Shown here piece by piece: positions 16,165-23,597 of a stretch of DNA of 64,000 bases. Source of the stretch: Niastella soli (GTDB lineage Bacteria > Bacteroidota > Bacteroidia > Chitinophagales > Chitinophagaceae); contig NZ_JAGHKO010000014.1 of assembly GCF_017742245.1 (NCBI RefSeq), positions 124,001 to 188,000 of the forward strand. The letters are read 5' to 3'. Every line of letters begins with the position of its first letter. Position 1 is the first letter of the stretch. The position numbers were made by a program, and so were the translations under genes. Under the pieces are notes generated by a model. The model was not told the origin of the DNA. It saw only the letters and a list, made by a program, of their open reading frames with translations, and ran no database searches.

Positions 16165-17799
16165 TTAGAAAATATAATCGGTGCTCAAAAAGTTAGAATC
16201 ATGGCTTCTAACAATTGTGTTGAGCAGCGTTTTGTTTGATTCTGTTAATTTAGCTGCCACCAGTGAACGGATGGAAAATGAACGAAGCGCATCGAATACA
16301 GATAACGTACCTTCTGCACTGTCTTTTCTTCCGGTAAATGGAAATACATCGGGCGAACGTTGTGCCTGGCAGTTGATATTTACGCGGCTTACCAGATTTA
16401 CAAATGGATCAATGAGGCTGGCCACTTCTTTGGCATCTTCGCTAAAGATACTCACCTGCATACCATGTGTTGCATTTACCTGGTAGTTTACCGGCTCATC
16501 AATAGAATCGAAAGGCACTACCGGCACGATAGGACCAAATTGCTCTTCATGATATAATTTCATTTGCTCATTTACCGGGAATACTACTGCCGGGAATACA
16601 AAAGAACCTTCCTGGAAGCCACCATTTTCATTCATCACTTTGGCGCCTTTGGAAATGGCGTCATCTATACAGGCTTTCAAATAAGCTGGTTTATTGTCTT
16701 CTGGCAACGGGGTAATTTTAACGCCAGCTTCCCAGGGTAATCCGGGTTTCATGGCGGATACAGCTGCTGAAAGCTTTTCCGTGAACTCGGCAGCGATCTC
16801 TCTTTGCACAAAGATCAGTTTCAGGGCGGTACAACGTTGTCCATTGAAAGAAAGCGCACCCAGGATACATTCATTAACGGCTACATCAATGTTGGCATTT
16901 TTGGTAACAATGGCTGCATTCTTTGCATCCAGACTTAAAATAGCACGCAAGCGATTTACTTTCGGGTGCAATTTTTTAAGTCCGTTTGCCACCTTGCTGC
17001 TACCAATGAAAGCCAGCACGTTCACTTTACCACTCTCCATGATCGGAGAAATGATCTCTGAACCTTTACCGTATAATGTATTTACGGTGCCTTTAGGAAA
17101 TGCTTCTTTGAATGCATTTAATAAAGGATAATGGCACAATACACCAAATTTGGGTAATTTAAACAGAATGGTGTTGCCCATGATAAGGGCTGGTATCAGT
17201 GTGGTAAAAATTTCGTTCAGAGGATAGTTGAAGGGGCCCATGCTCAACACTACGCCTAACGGCGCTCTTCTTATTTGAGCAATAGTACCTTCTGCCTGTT
17301 GAAAATGAGAAGACTCCCGGTCGAGGTCTTTCAACGCATCGATGGTGAAGTTGATGTATTCAACGGTGCGGTCAAATTCTTTGGTGGCATCAGCCAGTGT
17401 TTTTCCAATTTCCCACATCAGCAATTTGATCACCAGCTCTCTTTGCTGGATCATTAAATACACAAACTTCTGCATGCATTTGATGCGTCCTTCTACAGAC
17501 ATGGTAGGCCATTCACCTAAACCGTTATTATAAGCGGCCACAGCGGCGTCAAGCGCTTCCAAAGATTCTTTGGGAGTAGTATTAGGAATGCTGCCCAGCA
17601 GCTTTTTTTCAAATCCGTTTGCGGTAGGTATACAAACCGGTGAATAAATATTGGTAACGGGCCCATTCCAGGGAACCAGTTCGCCATTTAATAAATATTC
17701 CCGTTGGTGAATTTCGGTGATCTTGTAATTGTCAGGTATGCTGCTCTCCTCTTTAAATACCTGAGGCAAAGTACCTCTGTTAGAATTCTGTTGAGACAT
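16165..17799 (-). CDS. gapN: GapN-like NADP-dependent glyceraldehyde-3-phosphate dehydrogenase (aldehyde dehydrogenase family)
   Basis: 544 residues from ATG 17799 (MSQQNSNRGTLP); an upstream in-frame TTG would add 14 residues and is unlikely. It is a cytoplasmic aldehyde dehydrogenase: the conserved N-pocket reads SMGPFNYPLNE, the catalytic Cys is in SFNGQRCTALK, and FGPIVPVVPF lies near the C-terminus. NGQRCTALK is characteristic of the non-phosphorylating GAPDH branch, which oxidises glyceraldehyde-3-phosphate to 3-phosphoglycerate while making NADPH. The usual ELGGK motif with the general-base Glu reads SLDAK here, so the acidic residue is displaced. Substrate is therefore by similarity only. 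It is a single-gene unit with its own terminator. Confidence 0.8.
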   Translation of the reverse strand: MSQQNSNRGTLPQVFKEESSIPDNYKITEIHQREYLLNGELVPWNGPVTNIYSPVCIPTANGFEKKLLGSIPNTTPKESLEALDAAVAAYNNGLGEWPTMSVEGRIKCMQKFVYLMIQQRELVIKLLMWEIGKTLADATKEFDRTVEYINFTIDALKDLDRESSHFQQAEGTIAQIRRAPLGVVLSMGPFNYPLNEIFTTLIPALIMGNTILFKLPKFGVLCHYPLLNAFKEAFPKGTVNTLYGKGSEIISPIMESGKVNVLAFIGSSKVANGLKKLHPKVNRLRAILSLDAKNAAIVTKNANIDVAVNECILGALSFNGQRCTALKLIFVQREIAAEFTEKLSAAVSAMKPGLPWEAGVKITPLPEDNKPAYLKACIDDAISKGAKVMNENGGFQEGSFVFPAVVFPVNEQMKLYHEEQFGPIVPVVPFDSIDEPVNYQVNATHGMQVSIFSEDAKEVASLIDPFVNLVSRVNINCQAQRSPDVFPFTGRKDSAEGTLSVFDALRSFSIRSLVAAKLTESNKTLLNTIVRSHDSNFLSTDYIF

Positions 17800-18326
17800 G
17801 GTTGTTGATTTACTGATCTTATAAAAATTGTCTTTTAACAAGATTTTTCAAATGTAGACTAATAATCATGAAGATATTTTTAAAAAAGTCACTAATTATT
17901 TTCTTTTTTTCATTAAACAACCCGCCTGGTTAGAAAAAAACTATCAGCTGATAGCTTTTTCAATTTAGCATACATAGAGCTATCACATGTTAGATCAAAG
18001 AGACAGGCAGATCTCAGGTAAGTTTGTAGCCTGCTTGTTTTTTTATACTTATAATTTCAGCAGGCAGGTAGAATCCGTCGTTGACAAAAAAGTAAATTCA
18101 TTTCGGTTACTAGTTATAGTTTGAATGGCAGATCATCTATACAATAACCTATTAGTACATCTTCATCTTCCGTCAGGAAACAGGCAATCAGGTGGCATAT
18201 GCAGCACCAGGCAGGAATTATCAGCGCATAAACGCAGCAATTATTTGATGATTATTAGAAACAGATGCAGCTATTGTATTTTCTTAACTTCTCTGAATAT
18301 AGGATATACATAAAAGGCATAAAAAA
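17800..18326. other. 527-bp gap with two similar 14-bp palindromes and no convincing gene
   Basis: Upstream of the GapN-like gene lie the perfect palindrome ctatcagctgatag (17941-17954), embedded in A and T runs, and the related ctatcacatgttag (17980-17993). They could be an operator pair for gapN or the first a weak terminator. Between 17994 and 18326 I see no coding signal; a 62-codon frame at 18125 has no supporting features. Confidence 0.5.
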
Positions 18327-18352
18327 AGAGGCTACCAATTTTGATAGCCTCT
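18327..18352 (-). terminator. Terminator after the first tRNA-Lys gene
   Basis: Hairpin agaggctacc/gatagcctct (one G-T wobble), with seven A directly to its left, so a T run on the minus strand. Confidence 0.85.
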
Positions 18353-18364
18353 TTACCAATTCTG

Positions 18365-18437
18365 TGATCCCGCTGGGACTCGAACCCAGGACCCCAACAT
18401 TAAAAGTGTTGTGCTCTACCAACTGAGCTACGAGATC
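18365..18437 (-). tRNA. tRNA-Lys (anticodon TTT)
   Basis: A 73-nt cloverleaf: acceptor GATCTCG/CGGGATC with discriminator A, D stem GCTC/GAGC, anticodon stem CAACA/TGTTG with loop CTTTTAA (anticodon TTT), variable GGGTC, T stem CTGGG/CCCAG with loop TTCGAGT. No CCA is encoded. It lies downstream of an identical copy on the same strand and has its own terminator. Confidence 0.97.
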
Positions 18438-18498
18438 AACCTAAGAACTTTAAACTTTTGAACCGCGAAGATACTTAACCAATAATTCTGGCATAAAA

Positions 18499-18524
18499 AA
18501 AGGCTACCATTTTTGATAGCCTTT
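18499..18524 (-). terminator. Terminator between the two tRNA-Lys genes
   Basis: Hairpin aaaggctacc/gatagccttt with a T run on the minus strand; closely similar to the terminator at 18327, so gene plus terminator were duplicated together. Confidence 0.8.
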
Positions 18525-18537
18525 CCGCCAAATTTTG

Positions 18538-18610
18538 TGATCCCGCTGGGACTCGAACCCAGGACCCCAACATTAAAAGTGTTGTGCTCTACCAACTGAG
18601 CTACGAGATC
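18538..18610 (-). tRNA. tRNA-Lys (anticodon TTT), second copy
   Basis: Identical over all 73 bases to the copy at 18365. Anticodon loop CTTTTAA. The promoter-proximal copy of the pair; upstream on the minus strand is a palindrome aaccttaataaggtt that touches the 5' end. Confidence 0.97.
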
Positions 18611-18723
18611 AACCTTATTAAGGTTTCAAAATGTTAAGATCTTTGCCCAAAATTGCTATCCAACTCATTCATTCTCTTTTTCTTCTGACCGTTTTTCGAA
18701 GCGGTGCGTTTATTTTGGGAGTG

Positions 18724-18754
18724 CAAAAATAGGAGAAAAACATATCTCACCAAA
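18724..18754 (-). promoter_or_regulatory. Bacteroidota-type promoter for the tRNA-Lys pair
   Basis: On the minus strand TTTG (18754-18751) and TATTTTTG (18731-18724) are separated by 19 bp, fitting the -33 TTTG / -7 TAnnTTTG consensus. Predicted leader to the first tRNA is about 100 nt. Confidence 0.55.
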
Positions 18755-18794
18755 TTTTTTTAAAAAAAATCATAAACTATTTTCTCAACTCCTA

Positions 18795-18825
18795 TTTTTT
18801 CAGCGGGTTAACTCCGCTATTTTTG
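18795..18825 (+). promoter_or_regulatory. Bacteroidota-type promoter for the SDR gene
   Basis: TATTTTTG at 18818-18825 matches TAnnTTTG; a TTTT tract lies about 19 bp upstream in the -33 position. The start codon is at 18845, giving a very short leader. Confidence 0.5.
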
Positions 18826-18844
18826 TGTTTACAAAAGTAACGTT

Positions 18845-19651
18845 ATGTCATTCTTAAAAGATAAGGTTGTAGCTATTACGGGCGGAAGTGATGGAATTGG
18901 AAAGGCTTTGGTAGATGCTTGCATTGCCGCAGGTGCCAAAGTAGCTACCTGTGCGCGTAATTACGACAAATTATACACCCTGCAACTGCAGCACGCCAAT
19001 GTGATGCTGCATACCATTACCTGTGATGTGAGTAAAGAAGCCGATTGTCAGCGTTTTATTGAATCTACCATTAAAACATTCGGCGGGATAGACATCCTTA
19101 TCAATAATGCCGGTATCAGCATGCGGGCTTTATTTAATGATGCCGACATTGAAGTGATCAAAAAGGTAATGGACGTCAATTTTTTTGGTTCCGTGTATTG
19201 CACCAAATATGCACTACCCTCTATATTAGAGCGTAAAGGGACCATTGTGGGAGTTTCTTCCATTGCCGGTTACCGCGGTTTACCTGGCCGCGCGGCCTAT
19301 TCTGCCTCTAAATTTGCCTTACAGGGCTGGCTGGAGGCCATCCGGACGGAGTTATTACATTCCGGCGTGCACGTTATGTGGGTTTGTCCAGGCTTTACAG
19401 CCTCCAATATCCGGAATGCGGCACTAAATGAGCAAGGCAATCCGCAAGGGGAATCACCGCTCGACGAAGCCAGTTTAATGAGCGCTGAGGCCTGTTCTCG
19501 CGAAATCCTGAAAGCCATCGAAAACCGTAAGCGTACCCTCGTTCTTACCTTTAACGGTAAAAGGACCATCTTTTTGAACAAACTCTTCCCTTCGCTAACG
19601 GATAAGCTGGTGTACAAATTCTTTTTTAAGAACAATGAGCTTTCCAAATAA
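18845..19651 (+). CDS. Classical SDR-family oxidoreductase
   Basis: 268 residues, no signal peptide. It shows the classical SDR set: cofactor motif AITGGSDGIGKAL, DILINNAGISM, catalytic Ser in GVSSIAGYRG and the YSASK active site, with PGFTASNI following. These enzymes oxidise or reduce alcohols and ketones with NAD(P)(H). The C-terminal tail (NKLFPSLTDKLVYKFFF) is hydrophobic and resembles membrane-associated DHRS7-like SDRs. The specific substrate is unknown. It is a single gene with its own promoter, followed by a heptamer-patterned spacer. Confidence 0.9.
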   Translation: MSFLKDKVVAITGGSDGIGKALVDACIAAGAKVATCARNYDKLYTLQLQHANVMLHTITCDVSKEADCQRFIESTIKTFGGIDILINNAGISMRALFNDADIEVIKKVMDVNFFGSVYCTKYALPSILERKGTIVGVSSIAGYRGLPGRAAYSASKFALQGWLEAIRTELLHSGVHVMWVCPGFTASNIRNAALNEQGNPQGESPLDEASLMSAEACSREILKAIENRKRTLVLTFNGKRTIFLNKLFPSLTDKLVYKFFFKNNELSK

Positions 19652-19764
19652 ATGAAAAATGAGAAATGGAAAATTAAAATGAAAAAGTAGTCGCTCATTT
19701 CTCATCTTGCTAATAAATTTCAAACTTTTTCATTTCTCATTCCTAATTTTTAATACATAATTTC
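19650..19764. repeat. Heptamer array with inverted heptamer array filling the whole spacer
   Basis: Directly after the SDR stop the DNA reads aaatgaa, aaatgag, aaatgga, aaattaa, aatgaaa. The complementary type appears as tcatttc, tcatctt (19695-19708) and tcatttc, tcattcc, taatttt, taataca, taatttc (19730-19764), ending five bases before the next ATG. Confidence 0.7.
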
Positions 19765-19768
19765 TTAA

Positions 19769-20584
19769 ATGCCTTTACTAACCCTCACTTCTGATTTTGG
19801 TATGCAAGACTACCTGGTGGGTGCAGTAAAGGGCCAGTTATTGCAACAGAACCCGGAATTTACCCTGGTTGACGTGTCGCATACCATTTCACCTTTCAAC
19901 TATCCGCAGGCTGCCTATATCAGCCGCAACATAATCAAGCAGTTCCCCCCGAACACATTCCATTTGCTGCTGGTAAACCTGTTTGAAAAAAAGCCGGAAC
20001 AATTATTATTAGCCTGGCATAAGGAACAATACATTTTGTGTGCCGATAATGGCCTGCTCACTATGATGCTCGAAGACAAACCTGAAATGATCATCGGTTT
20101 GCCGCTCGATCCCAAAGCCATAAAAAACACCTTGTATTGCGTTCAGGTAATGGGTGAAGCCATTCAGAAATTACATGCCGGGGCCCGGTTACAGGATATT
20201 GGCATCCCTGATGTGCCTTTTTTAGAAAAGAATCATTTACGTCCCTTGTTTGGCGAAAACTGGATGGAAGGGCAGATCATTTTTATAGATCATTTCGAAA
20301 ATATTGTAGTTAATATAACACGCGAACAATTCGAAGAACATCGGAATGGGCGGAACTTCAAAATTGTATTCAAACGCAATGAAGTGATCGATAAAATAGC
20401 GGAAACCTATGCCGATGTGAACGAAGGCGAAAAACTGGCACTCTTCAATGCGGCCGGATATCTTGAAATTGCTATCAACAAAGGCAATGCCGCCGGTTTA
20501 TTTGGATTGCAAGGTTTTACCGAACAGGCCCAACACCTTCAAAACAGACTGTTCTACCAAACTGTGAAGATCATGTTTGGGTAG
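19769..20584 (+). CDS. SAM hydroxide adenosyltransferase (DUF62 / SAM_adeno_trans family)
   Basis: 271 residues. The N-terminus LLTLTSDFGMQDYLVGAVKG, then VDVSHTISPFN, AAYISRNIIKQFPPNTFHLLLV and CADNGLLTM, are the diagnostic motifs of the DUF62 family. Characterised members convert S-adenosylmethionine plus water to adenosine and methionine; the halogenase relatives use fluoride or chloride. The C-terminal beta-barrel domain contains GQIIFIDHFENIVVNI. Full length for the family, cytoplasmic. The substrate-ion choice cannot be read safely, but non-specialised bacteria carry the hydroxide form. Confidence 0.9.
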   Translation: MPLLTLTSDFGMQDYLVGAVKGQLLQQNPEFTLVDVSHTISPFNYPQAAYISRNIIKQFPPNTFHLLLVNLFEKKPEQLLLAWHKEQYILCADNGLLTMMLEDKPEMIIGLPLDPKAIKNTLYCVQVMGEAIQKLHAGARLQDIGIPDVPFLEKNHLRPLFGENWMEGQIIFIDHFENIVVNITREQFEEHRNGRNFKIVFKRNEVIDKIAETYADVNEGEKLALFNAAGYLEIAINKGNAAGLFGLQGFTEQAQHLQNRLFYQTVKIMFG

Positions 20585-21238
20585 TAAAGCAACAAACTTA
20601 GAAGATGAAAATATCCGATCCAATAACCTGAATCTTGAATTCGTCATCCATCTAAACAAAAGAAAGAATAAATTTTAAACTGACACACAAAACACTTTCT
20701 CAGGGGTTTGTTGTAACAAGAATAGAATTATTAGAAAGTAGGGTTTTGTTAGGGTTTGCCCTGAAGAAACGGAATATGACATAGATGAATTTCTGACCCG
20801 TTGCAGAACAGAAGACAGCAACACCTTCAAACTAATTTCATTTAGCTTATTCGGCATGCGAAATTTACTAGACCAAAACTAGTACTATTACGACGAAAAC
20901 CATGTCTAACTTTTGAATCTTCACAGTCCTTAACTTTAATTGATAACAGTGACCAAGGCTGGCATTAAGATTAACAAAGTCACTTACTACCCAAAAACCC
21001 AGGTTTAAAACGATATTGCATGATCCCAGGGGCACGGTATTGGTAAAGAGGCTATCATAATTGGAAGCCCTCATTAAGATCTAAGAGAAAATTATTATCA
21101 AACAAAACCAGCCTTATTTGCATTAACCAAATTTTATTTATAACTTGTCGAATAGACACTTAACCCGCACGATTGCAGGTAAAAAAGATCCGCATTGCCA
21201 GATGATAATTTTTTAACCTGAAAAAATTCCCTATCATT
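20585..21238. other. 654-bp region without a supported gene
   Basis: Lower-GC DNA between the SAM hydroxide adenosyltransferase and GDPD-like genes. Two minus-strand frames of 60 and 68 codons exist (20675-20857, 20868-21074) but have atypical composition, no family resemblance and no supporting signals. It may be the remains of a decayed gene. Confidence 0.4.
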
Positions 21239-22027
21239 ATGAAGAATCTAGTTTTGATTTTTCTAGTCCTGAGTACTGTTGGCGCAATGGCACAAACAAA
21301 CGTTTATACAACAGCCAATGCGCATGCCCACAACGATTATCAACATGAACCTCCGCTGGTTACCGCCTATAATAGCAAGTTTGGATCGATTGAAGTAGAC
21401 TTGTTTTTGAACGATAATGACTTAATTGTGGCTCACACAGAAAAAGATGTTATCAACAATAAAAGATTTGAAGACCTATACGTTAAACCTTTAGTTGAAT
21501 ATATTAAAGCGAACAACGGTAATATTTATGAAGATCCCACGCAGAGTTTGATTTTGATGATAGATGTAAAATCAGAAGCTGTACCTACGCTCAATAAGAT
21601 TACCGACATGTTATCAAAGTACCCTGAAATTACCCAGTGTAAATCGCTCATGATACTTGTAAGTGGTAATAAACCAGATCCAAGCACTTATCTTGCCTAT
21701 CCTCCTTACATTTGGTTTGATGGGTTATTGAGCATAAAATATAGACCCGATGAACTTACCCGTATTGCAATCCTGAGCGATAATTTCATTAACTACACAT
21801 CCTGGAAAGGCACCGACAATATTCCGGAGAAAAACTGGCTGGCTTTACAAAAAGCAGTTGCTAAAGGTCATGAATTAGGGAAAAAGGTTAGATTTTGGAA
21901 CACACCTGATTTCGTTGATGGCTGGCAAAAAGTTATTGAATTAGGTGTTGATTATATAGACACTTATAGTATTAAATCACTCGCTGAGTATTTGAAGAAG
22001 AACAGACCTGAAAAGAAATCCAACTAG
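21239..22027 (+). CDS. Secreted PI-PLC/GDPD-like phosphodiesterase
   Basis: 262 residues with a signal peptide (LVLIFLVLSTVGAMAQ). The mature start TTANAHAHNDYQHEPPL, then GSIEVDLFLNDNDLIVAH and LILMIDVKSEA, follow the glycerophosphodiester phosphodiesterase / PI-specific phospholipase C TIM-barrel pattern: the first His-Asn, Glu-Val-Asp and AH are metal and catalytic positions. The C-terminal part has RFWNTPDFVDGWQ and LGVDYIDT, the usual last barrel strands. It would act in the periplasm or outside the cell on phosphodiesters of lipid head groups. Its own hairpin terminator follows. Confidence 0.82.
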   Translation: MKNLVLIFLVLSTVGAMAQTNVYTTANAHAHNDYQHEPPLVTAYNSKFGSIEVDLFLNDNDLIVAHTEKDVINNKRFEDLYVKPLVEYIKANNGNIYEDPTQSLILMIDVKSEAVPTLNKITDMLSKYPEITQCKSLMILVSGNKPDPSTYLAYPPYIWFDGLLSIKYRPDELTRIAILSDNFINYTSWKGTDNIPEKNWLALQKAVAKGHELGKKVRFWNTPDFVDGWQKVIELGVDYIDTYSIKSLAEYLKKNRPEKKSN

Positions 22028-22080
22028 GCGGGTTTGTGCATGAGCTTGAATTCACGCCCTTAATTGTAAAAACATTTATA

Positions 22081-22115
22081 AAGCGGTCACTTCACACAGG
22101 AAGTGACCGCTTTAC
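22081..22115. terminator. Strong hairpin terminator between convergent genes
   Basis: Perfect 12-bp stem aagcggtcactt/aagtgaccgctt with an 8-base loop, followed by tttacttttc. It lies 53 bp after the phosphodiesterase stop and 28 bp from the end of the convergent SRPBCC gene. Confidence 0.85.
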
Positions 22116-22139
22116 TTTTCCAGCACCGGACCTGGTCAT

Positions 22140-22592
22140 CTATGCATTGTCTGGTATTTCAGGCTCTACCAGTTTAATTAGTTTATCCAACGAATCCTGC
22201 CAGCCCAGGTAACACATTTCAGCCGGGATTACAGCCGGGATCCCCGTTTGCTCAACTTTTAATTCAGTGCCCGCAATAGTTTTTTTGATCCATACAGAAG
22301 TGGTCATCTCTCCAGGCAGGTTGGGATCATCGAATTTATCGGTGTATTTAAGAAACTCGTTCGGTTTAACTTCAACATAAGTACCACCGAATGAATGTCC
22401 GTTACCAGTTGTAAAATTCGTGAAGGACATTCTGAAAGTACCACCAGTCTTTACATTCATTTCATGAACAGTACAAAGAAAGCCATAAGGAGGTAACCAG
22501 GAAGCAATTGCCAGGGCTTCAGTAAATGCGCGGTATAACTTTTCGGGCGATGTCTTGATCATTCGGTGTAACGAAACTGAATTAGTTGACAT
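22140..22592 (-). CDS. SRPBCC / AHSA1-type START-like domain protein
   Basis: 150 residues from ATG 22592 (MSTNSVSLHRMIKTSPEKLYRAF). An upstream in-frame start would add 27 basic residues with no domain match, so it is rejected. HRMIKTSPEKLYRAFTEALAIASWLPPYGF, GGTFRMSFTNF and the C-terminal CYLGWQDSLDKLIKLVE are the AHSA1-type pattern, a helix-grip fold that binds hydrophobic ligands in the cytoplasm. Specific role unknown; many such proteins are linked to stress or ligand transport. Confidence 0.88.
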   Translation of the reverse strand: MSTNSVSLHRMIKTSPEKLYRAFTEALAIASWLPPYGFLCTVHEMNVKTGGTFRMSFTNFTTGNGHSFGGTYVEVKPNEFLKYTDKFDDPNLPGEMTTSVWIKKTIAGTELKVEQTGIPAVIPAEMCYLGWQDSLDKLIKLVEPEIPDNA

Positions 22593-22840
22593 AAAACATT
22601 TTTTTATTCCTACTCGTCTGGCTTTTCGGTTCCGCCCGTTTTTAGCGTGGTTGCTGCTCCACTGCTTCAACACAACAAAGATGATTGGAAATCTGGATAT
22701 GAAAGGTGGCCATTTAGGACAAAATGAGGGTCATTTGAGACTTAACTACCTAGTCTACAATATTACACATAGTGTTTTACCATAGGATAGATGCACATGG
22801 GTTATAGTCACAAACTACAGTATTTAGTGACCTGTAACGA

Positions 22841-22918
22841 AGATATCCCGGCTCTAATAAGAGGTGAAGTATCCCCGGGTCATCTCTGGGACACCTCCGG
22901 GACATCTCCGGGATATCT
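22841..22918. repeat. 11-bp-period tandem array with an inverted flank
   Basis: Four consecutive 11-mers: atccccgggtc (22871), atctctgggac, acctccgggac, atctccgggat (to 22914). The left flank agatatcccgg (22841-22851) is a perfect inverted copy of ccgggatatct (22908-22918). It lies in the 594-bp gap between the SRPBCC gene and the DUF4907 gene; the rest of that gap shows no gene. Confidence 0.8.
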
Positions 22919-23186
22919 ATTCTAATGACATGAATAACAGGTATATCCAAAGTATATAAAAATGCAGTCTGGCAAGGCTATTTCAGGGTTGAACAGTAAA
23001 CCAACGGCTTAATTAATGTTTAAATCTTGATTTTTTTACATACAAATTAAGCCCCTTGGCCTACACCTACCGGCAATTCACATACTTTGCGTACATATAT
23101 GCCATTTCTCTAATTATCTTGCACTGGTTTTATGAGCATCTATTAATTACTGTAGATCAGTACCCTGTAATTGTCAATTTAACCCC

Positions 23187-23555
23187 ATGAAAAAATTGGT
23201 TACCCTGGTTATATGCGTTGGTCTATTTTATGCCGTTTCGGCCAGCAAGATCCTTCCCAAACCGGCGGCCCTTTATGCTTCTGTACCGCCTGCTAACGTC
23301 GACAGCACCCCTGAGGGTCAAAAGTATTCTTATCAGGTTATCAAACTAACCAACAATAGTTTCGGTTATGACATCTACTCAGGCGCTAAAAAAATGATCC
23401 ACCAGGAAACCATTCCTGGTCAGCCTGGCAGTAATGGTTTTACTACTGCAGCTGCCGCCGGCAAGGTGGCCGGTCTGGTAGTAAGCAAACTACAGAAAAA
23501 CATTTTTCCACCAACTGTTTCAACCGAAGAACTGAAGCAACTGCATGTTTTATAA
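23187..23555 (+). CDS. DUF4907 small secreted protein
   Basis: 122 residues with a signal peptide (LVTLVICVGLFYAVSAS). The mature part, KYSYQVIKLTNNSFGYDIYSG followed by KMIHQETIPGQPGSNGF, then AGKVAGLVVSKLQKNIFPPTVSTEEL, is the DUF4907 pattern. In Bacteroidota this family sits beside Kelch proteins and PorP/SprF genes, exactly as here (42 bp before the Kelch gene). It is probably a periplasmic or surface partner of that export unit; no activity is known. Confidence 0.85.
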   Translation: MKKLVTLVICVGLFYAVSASKILPKPAALYASVPPANVDSTPEGQKYSYQVIKLTNNSFGYDIYSGAKKMIHQETIPGQPGSNGFTTAAAAGKVAGLVVSKLQKNIFPPTVSTEELKQLHVL

Positions 23556-23597
23556 CATGCTTTAATCCCTATTAACATCAACATTCCCCATAACCGC

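Noticed and set aside
18125-18313. 62-codon frame between gapN and the tRNA genes
   Set aside because: No family likeness, no start or promoter signal, composition unlike neighbours.
20675-21074. Two minus-strand frames of 60 and 68 codons
   Set aside because: No recognisable pattern and no supporting signals; the region is more likely non-coding or decayed.
22871-22914. CRISPR array
   Set aside because: The 11-bp units are contiguous with no spacers, and no cas genes are present. The same holds for 50891 and the heptamer arrays.
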